64,000 bases of DNA, taken from the NCBI RefSeq assembly GCF_028372415.1, contig NC_092875.1:196430872-196494871 (forward strand), written 5' to 3'. The translations under genes were made by a program, and so were the position numbers. The notes under the pieces are model-generated. The model worked only from the letters and a program-made list of their open reading frames with translations. It was not told the origin of the DNA and searched no databases. Position 1 is the stretch's first letter. The number at the start of each line of letters is the position of its first letter. This document shows, piece after piece, positions 43,079 to 54,029 of this stretch. This DNA is from Notamacropus eugenii. Lineage: Eukaryota; Chordata; Mammalia; Diprotodontia; Macropodidae.

Positions 43079-44964
43079 GCTAAGAGAAGCACAGCTACCT
43101 ATTTATTAGAGCCCACACAGCAGATAAATGACAGACCGACACATTTAACATCACTAAGTGGTTGAACACACTGAGGCAAAGACTCAGGGAGAAGAGCAAA
43201 CTTTTAAAACTATCACAACAAATATCTTAGTGTTTCAAGTAAACAGAGATCCATGAAGTGTAATAATTTTATTTAAATCCTATAGGGAAGAAAGTACTAA
43301 GCATCATGTTGAAATTTGGCAGATGTTTCCAGATTATTTTTCCTCTTCCCATCACAATTGAACTAATCATTTCCAATTGGTCAAACTGTAATAAAAGGAA
43401 ATAATTTATGGATATAGCAGCTTTGCAAATAATAATAGTACGAACTTTTAAAATAAAATCATTACTATTAAGGAATATTAACTATGAATGAGTTATTGAA
43501 TATATGAATTAGTCATCTAAATGAAGAGGAACTCAATCTCCTACACATTTTCACAGTGTTTCCCTCCTATTCAAATTAGTATGCATTATAGTTTCTTAAT
43601 TGACAAAGTACAGGCATATGCGTGGATGCACATAGGGACAATGATAGCTAATCAGCAAGCACTCATATGAAGATAATGTAAAACATATTTGTCACATCTA
43701 CCTTATGTTACCATCAACATGACTGATGTAAAAGTAGCTTTATTGTATTCCTTCTCCCTGTTATCCCTCTTGCCAAATACTAAACTCTGGGGGTGGGGGG
43801 TAGGGGTTGATTCTTGAGTATGACCGGGGTTTCTATCTTGATGAAGAGCTACTTTACATTTTTGTCAGACTCACAAGGAGTTGCCACAGGGGGGAACAGT
43901 GGTGTCTTGCAGTAGGACATTGAGAGTACAAATTAGGAAAAGGTGGTTGGAATTGCTTCCTGTCATGTTCCCTTTCTGATGGGAATCTCTGAGAAATACA
44001 GACACAGAACCATGTCAATAGCAACTGACTTAAGAGATCCCCTAATTAACTAGGTTTGAATTCTATGTGTTCATCATGATCAGTTGATTGGGGAGTCTTG
44101 GATTATAGTAATTAAAGCTGAGCCAAAGCCAAAGGCAGAAGACAGAATCTTTCACTATACAGAAAGCAAGTCAACTTTGAGTTCAGTGCCCAATCATTTG
44201 CAGTAAGACCTATTTTTCTTACTTATTGAAGAAGATATTAAATTCACTAATGCTGTAAGCAAGTGAGCACTTCACACAAACTGAAGAGGGAGGGCAACTG
44301 CAAAACAAATCAAAAATAGTCAAATGTATTCAAGAATCAGCCAAAGAATGGAAATGCAGAGCAAAGACATCCTCCACCCCTGCTGCACACACATACAGAA
44401 AGTTTTCCTCTCATCTCAAGTCACTAAGCAAAAAAAAATATCAATTCATTGAACTCTGGACACTATGAGCTCATACATTCTTCCCAAGTTTAAGAGACCT
44501 TCTTGATATGACTGATTTGATTTATTTCCTTTTTTGGTGGAAAAACCAAATCCTGGAATGCCCATTTTCTTTTGAAGACATCTAGATTCTGACAAGAAAT
44601 AAACTCGAATGGGCCATTTTAAAGAAACATGTAGTTTCTTTATAAGGGGCATAAGTTATAGATAACTACTTGCCTTTGATGAATTTCTTTGAACACATTG
44701 GATAAAATGCCAACCCATTGTCAATGTCTGATTATTTATCTTTCTATCTGATTTTATGGCCATAAGAAAATGTCTATAGAGCTTTTGTAACATATGTTTC
44801 CAATATAGGATTATAATCTAAAAAGAAAAAAAAAGAATAATTCTCTTCTCAGGTAACAAATTCTTATGGCAGGATACTTTGTAAATTTATTTTATTTTTG
44901 TCATCAGGTTATAAAAGTGATGCTTTTTTCCTCTTGAATTGTTTAAATTATAGAACTAACAATT
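43079..44964. other. Unique sequence, no gene seen
   Basis: 1.9 kb without a recognised repeat, coding frame or RNA gene. A G-rich stretch occurs at 43788-43808. Confidence 0.5.
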
Positions 44965-45809
44965 TTTTTGGAATTTTAAAATATTTATTTATTTATTTAT
45001 AGTTTTCTACATGTATTTCCAGCAGAGTTTGAGCTCCAAATTTTCTCCCCAGCTCTATCCTCCCTCCACCAGATGACATGTATTCTGATTATCCTTTCCC
45101 CTAGTCTCCCCTCTCAATTATCATCCCCTTTCTTATGCCCTTCCTCTTTACTTTCTTTAAGGGTAAGATAGATTTCTATTCCCCATTGCCTGTATATTTT
45201 ATTTGTAAAATGAGTTGTAAAAACATTTTGTTGTTTGTAAAAACATTTTTTTTAACATTTGTTTTTAAAACTTTGAGTTCCAAATTCTCTCCCTTCTTCT
45301 CTTCCCACTTACCCTCATTGAGAAGACAAGCAATTCAATATAGGTTATACATGCATAGTTATGCAAAACACTTCCATAATAGTCATGTTGTGAAAGACTA
45401 ACTATATTTCCCTCCATCCTATCCTGCCCCCCAATTATTCTATTTTCTCTTTAGATCTTGTCTCTTTGCAAAAGTGCTTGATTCTGACTACCCCATCCCC
45501 AATCTGCCTTCCCTTCTATCATCCCCCCTTATCATCTGCCCCCACCACTTTCTTGTAAGATAAGATGCAAATGAGCGTATATGTTATTCCCACTTTATAT
45601 CAAATCTGATGATAGCAAGGTTCACTCATTCCTTCTTACCCCCCTCCCTTCTTCTCGACTGTAAAATCTCTTTCTTGCCTCCTTTACGTGAAATAATTTA
45701 CCCCATTATATCTCTCCTTTTCTCCTCCAATATATTCCTATCTCACCTCTTAATTTTATTTTAGAAGTCATCTCTTCATATTCAACTCACCCTCTGCCCT
45801 CTATGTATC

Positions 45810-45894
<85 letters not shown>

Positions 45895-45918
45895 CCTGTC
45901 TGTCTGTCTGTCTGTCTA
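45810..45918 (+). repeat. (TATC)n/(TGTC)n microsatellite in HAL1 'D'
   Basis: About 21 TATC units followed by TGTC units. Not a CRISPR array: the unit is four bases and there are no spacers. Confidence 0.97.
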
Positions 45919-46118
45919 CCCACCTATCTATTACCTCCAACTACCCTAATACTGAGAAAGGTCTCTTGAGTTACAAATATCATCTTTCCATGTAGGAATG
46001 TAAACAGTTTAACTTTCATAAGTCGCTTATGATTTCTCTTACCTGTTTACCTTTTCATGCTTCTCTTCATTCTTGTATCTGAAAGTCAAAATTTCTATGC
46101 AGCTTTAGTCTTTTCATC

Positions 46119-46134
46119 AAGAATGCTTGAAAGT
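46119..46134 (+). repeat. Target-site duplication of HAL1 'E', left copy
   Basis: AAGAATGCTTGAAAGT, identical to 49783-49798; it is also part of the HAL1 'D' ORF1. Confidence 0.93.
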
Positions 46135-49100
46135 GAGAGAGGGAGCCAAGATGGCAGAGTAGAAAGATGCATATATGCTAGCTCTTACCCCACAGCCCAT
46201 AAAATACCTGTAAAGAAGAACTCCCATAAATTCTAGAGCAGCAGAAGCCACAAAACAATGGAGTGGAGGAGATTTCTATCCCAGAGAGACCTGAAAGACT
46301 GACTGGAAAGGTCTGCTGTGCACAGGGACACAGAACAGAGCCCAGCCCTGCCTTGGCTAGGCAGCACCAAAAGGAGCAGATCCGAGCAGGCTTCAGGGAT
46401 AGAATCTCCAGCAGCAGAGCAGATCCCTCAACCCACAGATGACAATGGTCAGTGAGAGGGTCCTTTTGGCTGACCAAGAAGGGAGCAGGGTGTCCCCATA
46501 ACTCAGGCCTCCTCAGGAAGCAGCAGCAAAGGCAGCAACAGACAGGTCTCCAAAAGCAGGCAGTAGCCTGCATCCATTGTTGAAGATCTCATTGTAAACC
46601 CCACGAGGGAACTGAGCCCTGTGTGGCAGCCCTGCCTCCATCTGAGCAGCTGATCTTAATCTCACACTGAATAAGCAGCCCTCCCCCCTCCTAAAACCCC
46701 TGAGGCTTTGGAGCAGCTCATCTGAATCCCACCTCCCAAGTGTTGGCTTGGTGGAGCTGGAGGCTAGGTGGTTGTGGAGAGGAAACTCAGAAGTCAAGTA
46801 ACTGTCTGGGAAAATGCCCAAAAAAGAGAAAACAAAAATAAGACCATAGAAGGTTACTTTCTTGTGCAACAGGTGTCTCCCCCAATACATTCAGATAAGG
46901 AAGAACAAGGCATACTGTCAGAGGAAGTCAAGGCCTCTGCCTCAAGGGCCTCCAAAGAGAACTTAAACTGGACTCAGGCAATAGAAGACCTTAAAAAACA
47001 AGTTAGCAGCTTGCTAAAGGAGAACCAAAAAAATGCTGAGGAAAATAACAGCTTTAAAAAGAGGCTAACTCAATTGGAAAAAGAGGTCCAAAAAGCCAAT
47101 GAGGAGAAGGAGGTTTTAAAAAGCAGAATTAGCCAAATGGAAGAGAAGGTTCAAAAGCTCACTGAACAAAATAATTCGTTGAAAGAGAGAATTGAGTTCA
47201 GGGAAATGAATGGCTATGAATTAAACCAAGAAGTTAGTAAACAAAACCAAAAATTTGAAAAAATAAAGATAATGTGAATCATCTCATTGGAAAAACAACT
47301 GACCTGGAAAATAGATCCAGGAGACACAATTTAAAAATTATAGGACTACCTGAAAGTCATGATCAAAAAAGAGCCTAGACATTATCTTCCATGAAATTAT
47401 CAAGGAAAACTACCCTGATGTTGTAGAATCAGAGGGCAAAATGAATATTGAAAGAATTCACTGATCGCCTCCTGAAAGAGACCTGAACAGAGAAACTCCT
47501 AGGAACATTGTGGCCAAATTTCAGAGTTCACAGATCAAGGAGAAAATACCGCAAGCAGCTAGAAAGAAACAATTTGAGTACTGTGGAAATACAATCAGGA
47601 TAACACAGGATCTGTCAGGTTCAACATTAAGGGATTGAAGGGTTTAGAATGGGATATTTCAGAGGTCAAAGGAACTGGATTGAAACCAAGAATCATCTAC
47701 CCAGCAAATCTGAGTATAATACTTCAAGGGAATAAGTGGTCATTCAATGATATAGTTGACTTTCAATCATTCATATTGAGGAAAAGACCAGATCTGTATC
47801 GAAAAATTTGACTTCCCAAGACAAGAATCAAGAGAAGCACGAAAAGATAAACAGGAAAGAAAAATCATAAAAGACTCTCTAAAGCAGAACTGTTTACATT
47901 ACTACATGGAAAGAAAATATTTTTAACTCTTGAATCTTTTCTCAGTATTGGGGTAGATGGAGAAATTGTACATACATACACACACATATAGATAGAGAGT
48001 ACAGAGTATGTTATATCAGAAGAGATGATATCCACACAAAAAAAATAAAATAAAATAAAAATTAAGTGGTGAAGGAGGAAAATACTGGGAAGAGAAGGGG
48101 AGAAATGGAATAGGGCAGGCTATAACTCATAAAAGAGATAAGAAAAATCTTACTCAATGGAGGAGAAAAGGGAGAAGAGGAGAGGGGAAAAATGAAGCTA
48201 CTCTCTCCACATGTGGCTGAAGGAGGGAATAACATGGTCACTAAATTTGATATGAAAATTTATATCACACCACAGGAAAGTAGGAGAGGAGGCAACAAGT
48301 GGGGTGAGGGGAATGTTAGAAGGGAGGAAAAATGGAGAAGGGAGTCACTAGAAATAATCACTTTCGAAAAGGGACAAGGTCAATTGTGGGGAAAAAATAA
48401 GGGAGGGATAGAGTAGGACAGAGGGCGATATAATTAGTATTACACAACATGGTTATTATGGAAGTTTTTTGCAAAAGGACACATATTCAGTCTGTACTGA
48501 ATTGCTTCCCTTCTCAGTGGGGCTGGGGAGGGGCAGGGGAAGGGAGAGAAGTTGGAATTCAAAGTATTAGAAATGAATGTTAAGAATTTTTATTGCACAT
48601 AATCAGGAAATAAGAACTACAAGGAATGGGTTACAAAAATTTATCTTGCCCTACAACAAAAGAGAGAAGATGGGAATAAGGGAAGGGTGGGGTGTGATAC
48701 ATTGAGGGAAGGAGTAATCAGAATGCAAGGTTATTAGGAAGTGTGGGGGAGGGGAGTGATAGGGAGAAAAATTGGACATGTTACAAAGTGAAGTAAAAGC
48801 AATTAGTATTAAAACAATTGACTGAATTAATTACTGAGAATAAATCAATGACATCTTTAGTTTGAGGAAAAGAATTTCAGTCTAAATTTTGTAGAGGAAG
48901 GTAACCTCAGGTAAAATTTGGCATTGATGGAAAAGTTAATGTTTTAATGGCAAATTTGATTTTATGATTGCTATTTAATCAGGAACTAGAATACGTATAG
49001 AAAGGCATGGAAGCCACTTAAGACTTGCCTCAAAAGATGTTCCTTAGTCAAAGTGAAATTAGAATCATATTTGAAACCTGGTTATTGGAACTTGCCATTT

Positions 49101-49782
49101 TTAGATGCCATGGGACTATTAAATGACTGTTTTTTTCTGAATCTAACTCCAGGTATGGGTAACAAGAAAGGCGATCTGAGCCTCCAATCCATAATGCCAG
49201 TAAGCTGATGAGATGCTGGTATGAATCGCAAAAGGTGATCTCATGGGAAGGGTGGGAGAGTAGCTGTTCAGCCTGGGCTAAGGTAGGATTCTCCTGACCC
49301 AATTTTCCCACTGACACTTGGCAGACTTTAAGCCTGACTGAATGCAAGTGGACAATCTAATCCTGCCTGGAACTGACATGAAGTTGGGGAAATATTGTAT
49401 CCTTGCAATGTCCTTACACTTGGTGGCAATTTCCTATAGTCAAAAAGGTTGTAAGCTTAATACCAGATCTATTCAATTATAGATTATTGGTAGAGGAACA
49501 TCCGAGGTTAAGTCTAAAATTAAGCTATTAGGCATAAGACTTTAGACCAACAACAATAAGTTAGGGTCCTTTAATTCTTAGTAATACTGTGGAGACAATT
49601 AGGTCAAGAGCTTGTGAAGTTAGCAACATGAATATTATTTGTGTCTCAGTTGGTTAATGTTTAAAAAAAATTTTTTTGTTGTCCATATTGTAAATGCCTT
49701 AAAAACAAGTATCACCTCACCAAAGGTTTGAATTATTTTATCTGTTATAAACTGCTAAAAATGAAAAATAAAATTAAGAAAA
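46135..49782 (+). mobile_element. HAL1 copy 'E' (3.65 kb), nested in HAL1 'D', with an unusual long 3' end
   Basis: Plus-strand ORF1-only element. 5' terminus GAGGGAGCCAAGATGGCAGA, 5'UTR to about 46813, ORF1 (46814-47840), a purine-rich 3' region like other HAL1s to about 48740, then about 1 kb (48780-49782) with no counterpart in copies 'A', 'B' or 'D'. It ends with AAATGAAAAATAAAATTAAG and A's (an AATAAA signal is present) directly against the right target duplication. No endonuclease or RT sequence. Perfect 16-bp duplication on both sides. Confidence 0.9.
46814..47840 (+). pseudogene. HAL1 'E' ORF1, disabled, with a shortened coiled coil
   Basis: The ATG at 46814 (atgcccaaaaaagag) matches the start of copy 'A', but the frame then shifts. 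The main open frame carries ENKNKTIEGYFL and runs through the coiled coil to a stop at 47275-47277. Compared with copy 'B', about 24 residues are missing after EDLKK (next residues QVSSLLKENQKN), an in-frame loss within the coiled coil. RRM (QRIIGLPES-like at 47330-47370) and C-terminal domain (PRNIVAKFQSSQIKEK, FQSFILRKRPDL) follow in broken frames. Confidence 0.85.
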
Positions 49783-50417
49783 AAGAATGCTTGAAAGTCC
49801 TCTACTTCATTGAATATCAATTTTTCTCCCTGAAGGATTATACTCAGTTTTGCTTCATGGGTGATTTTTGGTTTTAATCCTAGATCCTCTGATCTCCAGA
49901 ATATCATATTATAAGCCTTTTGATCCCTTAATGTAGAAGTTGCTAGATCTTGTATTATCCTGATTGTATTTCCACAACACTCAGATTGTTTCCTTTCTGG
50001 TTGCTTGTAATATTTTCTCCTTGACCTGGGAACTCTGGAATTTTGTTACCGTATTCCTAGAAGTGTTCTTTTAAGATCTCTTTTCAGAGATGATTAGTGG
50101 ATTCTTTCAATTTCTATTTCACCTTCTGGTTCTAGAACAGCAGGGTAGTTTTCCTTAATAATTTTTTGAAAGATAGTGTCTAGACTCCATTTTTTATTTC
50201 TCATAAAATCATTAGCTTTTATTTGTTTTATTCTAATTCTGAAAGAATTATTTTCTTCAGTGAGCTTTTGCACATCCTTTTCCATTTGGTTGATTCTAAG
50301 TTTTAAGGCATTCTTCTCATTGACTTTCTGGATTTCTTTTTGGGGTCATCTACTTTTAAGGTGTTATTTTCTTCAGTATTTTGGGGTCTCCTTTAGCAAA
50401 CTGTTGACTGAATTTTC
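49783..50417 (-). mobile_element. Old HAL1 copy 'D', segment 2 (ORF1 middle)
   Basis: Resumes ORF1 exactly at the duplicated AAGAATGCTTGAAAGT and runs to CTGTTGACTGAATTTTC (50401-50417), where the second insertion sits. A 63-codon piece of the coiled coil and RRM is readable at 50094-50285 (MEKDVQKLTEENNSFRIRIK). Decayed. Confidence 0.85.
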
Positions 50418-53164
50418 TTATTTATTTATTTAACTTTTAACATTCATTTTCACAAAATTTTGGGTTCCAAATTTTCTCCTCTTTTGTCCCCTCCCCTGCC
50501 CCAAAACACTGAGCATTCTAATTGCCCCTATCACCAATCTGCTCTCTCTTCTATCATCCCTCTCTGCCCTTGTCTCCATCTTCTCTTTTGTCCTGTAGGG
50601 CCAAATAACTTTCTGTACCCCTTTATCTGTATTTCTAATTTCTTAGCGGCAAGAACAGTACTCGACAGTTGTTCCTAAAACTTTGAGTCCCAACTTCTTT
50701 ACCTCTCTCCCTCCCCACCCCTTCCCTTTGGAAGGCAAACAATTCAATATAGGCCAAATCTGTGTAGTTTTGCAAATGACTTCCATAATAGTCGTGTTGT
50801 ATAAGACTAACTATATTTCCCTCCATCCTATCCTGTCCCCCATTACTTCTATTCTCTCCTTTGATCCTGTCCCTCCCCATGAGTGTCGACCTCAAATTGT
50901 TCCGTCCTCTCCATGTCCTCCCTTCCATCATCCCCCCCACCCTGCTTATCCCCTTATCTCCCACTTTGCTGTATTGTAAGATAGGTTTTCATACCAAAAT
51001 GAGTGTGCATTTTATTCCTTCCTTCAGTGGAATGTGATGAGAGTAAATTTCATGTTTTTCTCTCACCTTCCCTCTTTATCCCTCCACTAATAAGTCTTTT
51101 GCTCGCCTCTTTTATGAGAGTTAATTTGCCCCATTCCATTTCTCCCTTTCTCCTCCCAATATATTTCTCTCTCACTGCTTGATTTCATTTTTTTTAAGGA
51201 TATGATCCCACCCTCTTCAATTCACTCTGTGCAGACTGTCTCTATGTGTGTGTGCATGTGCGTGTGTGTGTGTAATCCCACTCAGTACCCAGATACTGAA
51301 TAGTTTCAAGAGTTACTAATATTGTCTTTCCATGTAGGAATGTACAAGTTCAACTTTAGTAAGTCCCTTATGACTTCTCTTTGCTGTTTACCTTTTCATG
51401 CTTCTCTTCATTCTTGTGTTTGAAAGTCAAATTTTCTTTTCAGCTCTGCTCTTTTCATCAAGAATGCTTGAAAGTCCTCTATTTCATTAAAAGACAAATT
51501 TTTCCCTTGAAGAATTATACTCAATTTTGCTGGGTAGGTGATTCTTGGTTTTAGTCCTAGTTCCTTTGACTTCTGGAATATCCTATTCCATGCCCTTTGA
51601 TCCCTTAATGTAGAAGCTGCTAGATCTTGTGTTATCCTGATTGTATTTCCACAATACTTGGATTGTTTCTTTCTAGCTGCTTGCAATATTTTCTCCTTGA
51701 GTAGGGAACTCTGGAATTTGGCCACAATGTTCCTAGGAGTTTCTCTTTTTGGATCTCTTTCAGGCAGTGTTCTGTGGATTCCTTGAATACTTATTTTGCC
51801 TTCTGGTTCTAGAATCTCAGGGCAGTTTTCCTTGATAATTTCATGAAAGATGATGTCTAGGCTCTGTTTTTGATCATGGCTTTCAGGTAGGCCCATAATT
51901 TTTAAATTGTCTCTCCTGGATCTATTTTTCATGTCAGTTGTTTTTCCAATGAGATATTTTACATTATCTTCCATTTTTCATTCTTTCGGTTTTGTTTTGT
52001 GATTTCTTGGTTTCTCATAAAGTCATTGGCCTCCATCTGTTCCATTCTAATTTTGAAAGAAGTATTTTCTTCAGTGAGCTTTTGAATCTCCTTTTCCATT
52101 TGTCTAGTTCTGCTTTTGAAAGCATTCTTTTCCTCATTGGCTTTTTGAACCTCGTTTGCCAATTGAGTTAGCCTATTTTTCAAGGTGTTATTTTCTTCAG
52201 CATTTTTTTGGGTCTCCTTTAGCAGGGTGCTGACCTGCTGTTCATGCTTTGATTGCATGTCTCTCATTTCTCTTCCCAGTTTTTCCTCCACCTCTCTAAC
52301 TTGATTTTCAAAATCCTTTTTGAGCTCTTCCATGGCCTGTGCCCATTGGGTGGGCTGGGATACAGAAGCCTTGACTTCTGTGTCTTTCCCTGATGATAAG
52401 CATTGTTCTTCCTCATCAGAAAGGAAGGGAGGAAATACCTGTTCACCAAGAAAGTACCCTTCTATAGTGTTATTTTTTCCCCCCTTTTCTGGGCATTTTC
52501 CCAGCCAGTGACTTGACTTCTGAATATTCTCTTCACACCCACTTCACCTGCAGATCTGCCCAGCCAGCACTTGGGGTCTGAGATTCAAATGCTGCTTCCC
52601 AGCCTCAGGGCTTTGGGCGGGAGCAGGGCTGCTATTCAGTGTGAGATTAAATTCAGGTGCTCAGGTAGGGGCAGGGTCGCCTCACCAGGCTCAGTTCCCT
52701 CAGGGGGTTTATGCAGAGACTTTCAACAATGGATCAAGGCTCCTGCCTGCTTGGGGAGCCCTGGTCTGCTCCCACCCCCGCTGCTGCCTCCCGAGGGGTC
52801 CTGAGTTATGGGGTCACCCCACTCCCCTGGCAAACCGAGAAGACCCTCTCACCAACCTTTGGGGCCCGTGGGTGGAGGAATCTGCACGGCTGCTGGAGAT
52901 TCTGTCCCTGAAGCCTGTTGGGATCTGCTCCTCTTGGCACCACGTGGCCAAGGCAGGGCTGGGCTTGGCTCTGGGTCCACAGTGAGAAGGACCTTTGGTG
53001 TCTGTTTTAGTGCTCTCTGGAAGAGAAATTTTCTCAGCTCTGTTGTTCTGTGGCTTCTGCTGCTCCAGAATTTGTTGGGAGTTCTTTTTTACACATATTT
53101 TATAGGCTGTGGGTTTGGAGCTAGAGTATGTGTGTCTTTCTACTCCATCATCTTGGCTCCGCCC
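50418..53164 (-). mobile_element. HAL1 copy 'B', full length, nested in HAL1 'D'
   Basis: 2747-base minus-strand ORF1-only element, the same subfamily as copy 'A' at 2873-5651. A-tail (T-run) at 50418, purine-rich 3' region to about 51400, ORF1 51408-52496, 5'UTR to 53164 ending with the family terminus (plus strand TCATCTTGGCTCCGCCCC). Flanked by the exact 17-base duplication CTGTTGACTGAATTTTC (50401-50417 and 53165-53181). No ORF2 sequence. Confidence 0.93.
51408..52496 (-). pseudogene. HAL1 'B' ORF1, frameshifted
   Basis: Starts MPRKGGKK at 52496, but one extra A in the A-run puts a stop at codon 9; copy 'A' lacks this base. Later the coiled coil is open in one frame (52333-51959: MEELKKDFENQVREVEEKLG ... 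FMRNQEITKQNRKNEK). The RRM and C-terminal domain are open in another (51974-51408: MEDNVKYLIGKTTDMKNRSR, RRDNLKIMGLPESHDQ, TPRNIVAKFQSSLLKEK, FQAFLMKRAELKRKFDFQTQ). Only a few lesions, so it is fairly young. Encodes an ORF1p-like RNA-binding trimer subunit in its intact relatives. Confidence 0.9.
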
Positions 53165-53928
53165 CTGTTGACTGAATTTTCATGATTTTGTTGCATCATT
53201 CTTATTTCTCTTCCTAATTTTTCTTCTACTTTTATTACTTGATTTTCAAAATCTTTTTTGAGCTCCTTCATATCCTACAATTTATATTCTTCTTTGAGAC
53301 TTTTCATGTAGCAGCTTTGACTCTGCTGTCCTCCTCTGAAAGCATGCCCTGATTTTCCTTGTCACCAACGTAAGATTCTATAGTTTGAGTTCTTTACAAT
53401 GTTTACTCATTTTTCCAGCCAAACACTTGACTTTCTAAGTCTTTTTCAAGGTAGGATTTTGCTTCTAGTAGACTTTGTATCAGCTGCTTGAACCCCCACC
53501 ATCTGTGGGCCCAGAGCTCCATAAACACCCTCTGCTATTGCTGCTCACTCCCCTGGAGTTGGAGCTAGACCTGACTAGACAGTGTGCTCTTCTTTCACTT
53601 ATGTGCCACAAAGGTTTCGCACTGACCTTTTTGGTATTTGTGTGTTGAGAAGTCTGAAAACTGCCAGATTCAGTCCCCTGAGGTTTGCTTCTGCTGGTTT
53701 GTGCTGGTGTGACCCAGGCCAGGAATGCTCTCCATTCCCTGTCCAGTGCAAAAGATCCTTTCTGTTCCTTTCCTGGATGTCTTGGGCTTGGGATTTGTTT
53801 CAATTTTTCATTTTATGGGTTCTGTAGCTCCAGAACTTGTTTAGGGCCATTTTGATAGGTATTTGGAGGGCTTTGGGGGAGATCTTGGGGAAGTCCCTGC
53901 TTTAATTCTGTCATCTTGGATATGTGCC
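53165..53928 (-). mobile_element. Old HAL1 copy 'D', segment 3 (ORF1 N-terminus and 5'UTR)
   Basis: Continues from the duplicated CTGTTGACTGAATTTTC through the ORF1 start region to the 5' terminus (plus strand TTCTGTCATCTTGGATATGT). The outer duplication AGAACTAACAATT follows at 53929. Confidence 0.83.
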
Positions 53929-54029
53929 AGAACTAACAATTCTGAAAATGGAGTTAGGGAATTGGTATATTATGACCCTCTTGAGGACATTCACTACCTC
54001 TTCCTCATTTTCAGTTGCTCCCTTTTAAC

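Larger units (their letters stand above)
44965..46134 (-). mobile_element. Old HAL1 copy 'D', segment 1 (tail, 3' region, end of ORF1)
   Basis: Minus-strand 3' end with T-rich start, purine-rich 3' region (complement) and the ORF1 C-terminus reaching 46134 ('TCATCAAGAATGCTTGAAAG'). The outer target duplication AGAACTAACAATT is at 44952-44964 and 53929-53941. With 49783-50417 and 53165-53928 it makes one ORF2-less element of about 2.5 kb after removing two insertions. A TATC microsatellite has grown within it. Confidence 0.85.

Noticed and set aside
45810-45918. Tandem array resembling a repeat-spacer array
   Set aside because: Four-base units with no spacers: a microsatellite.
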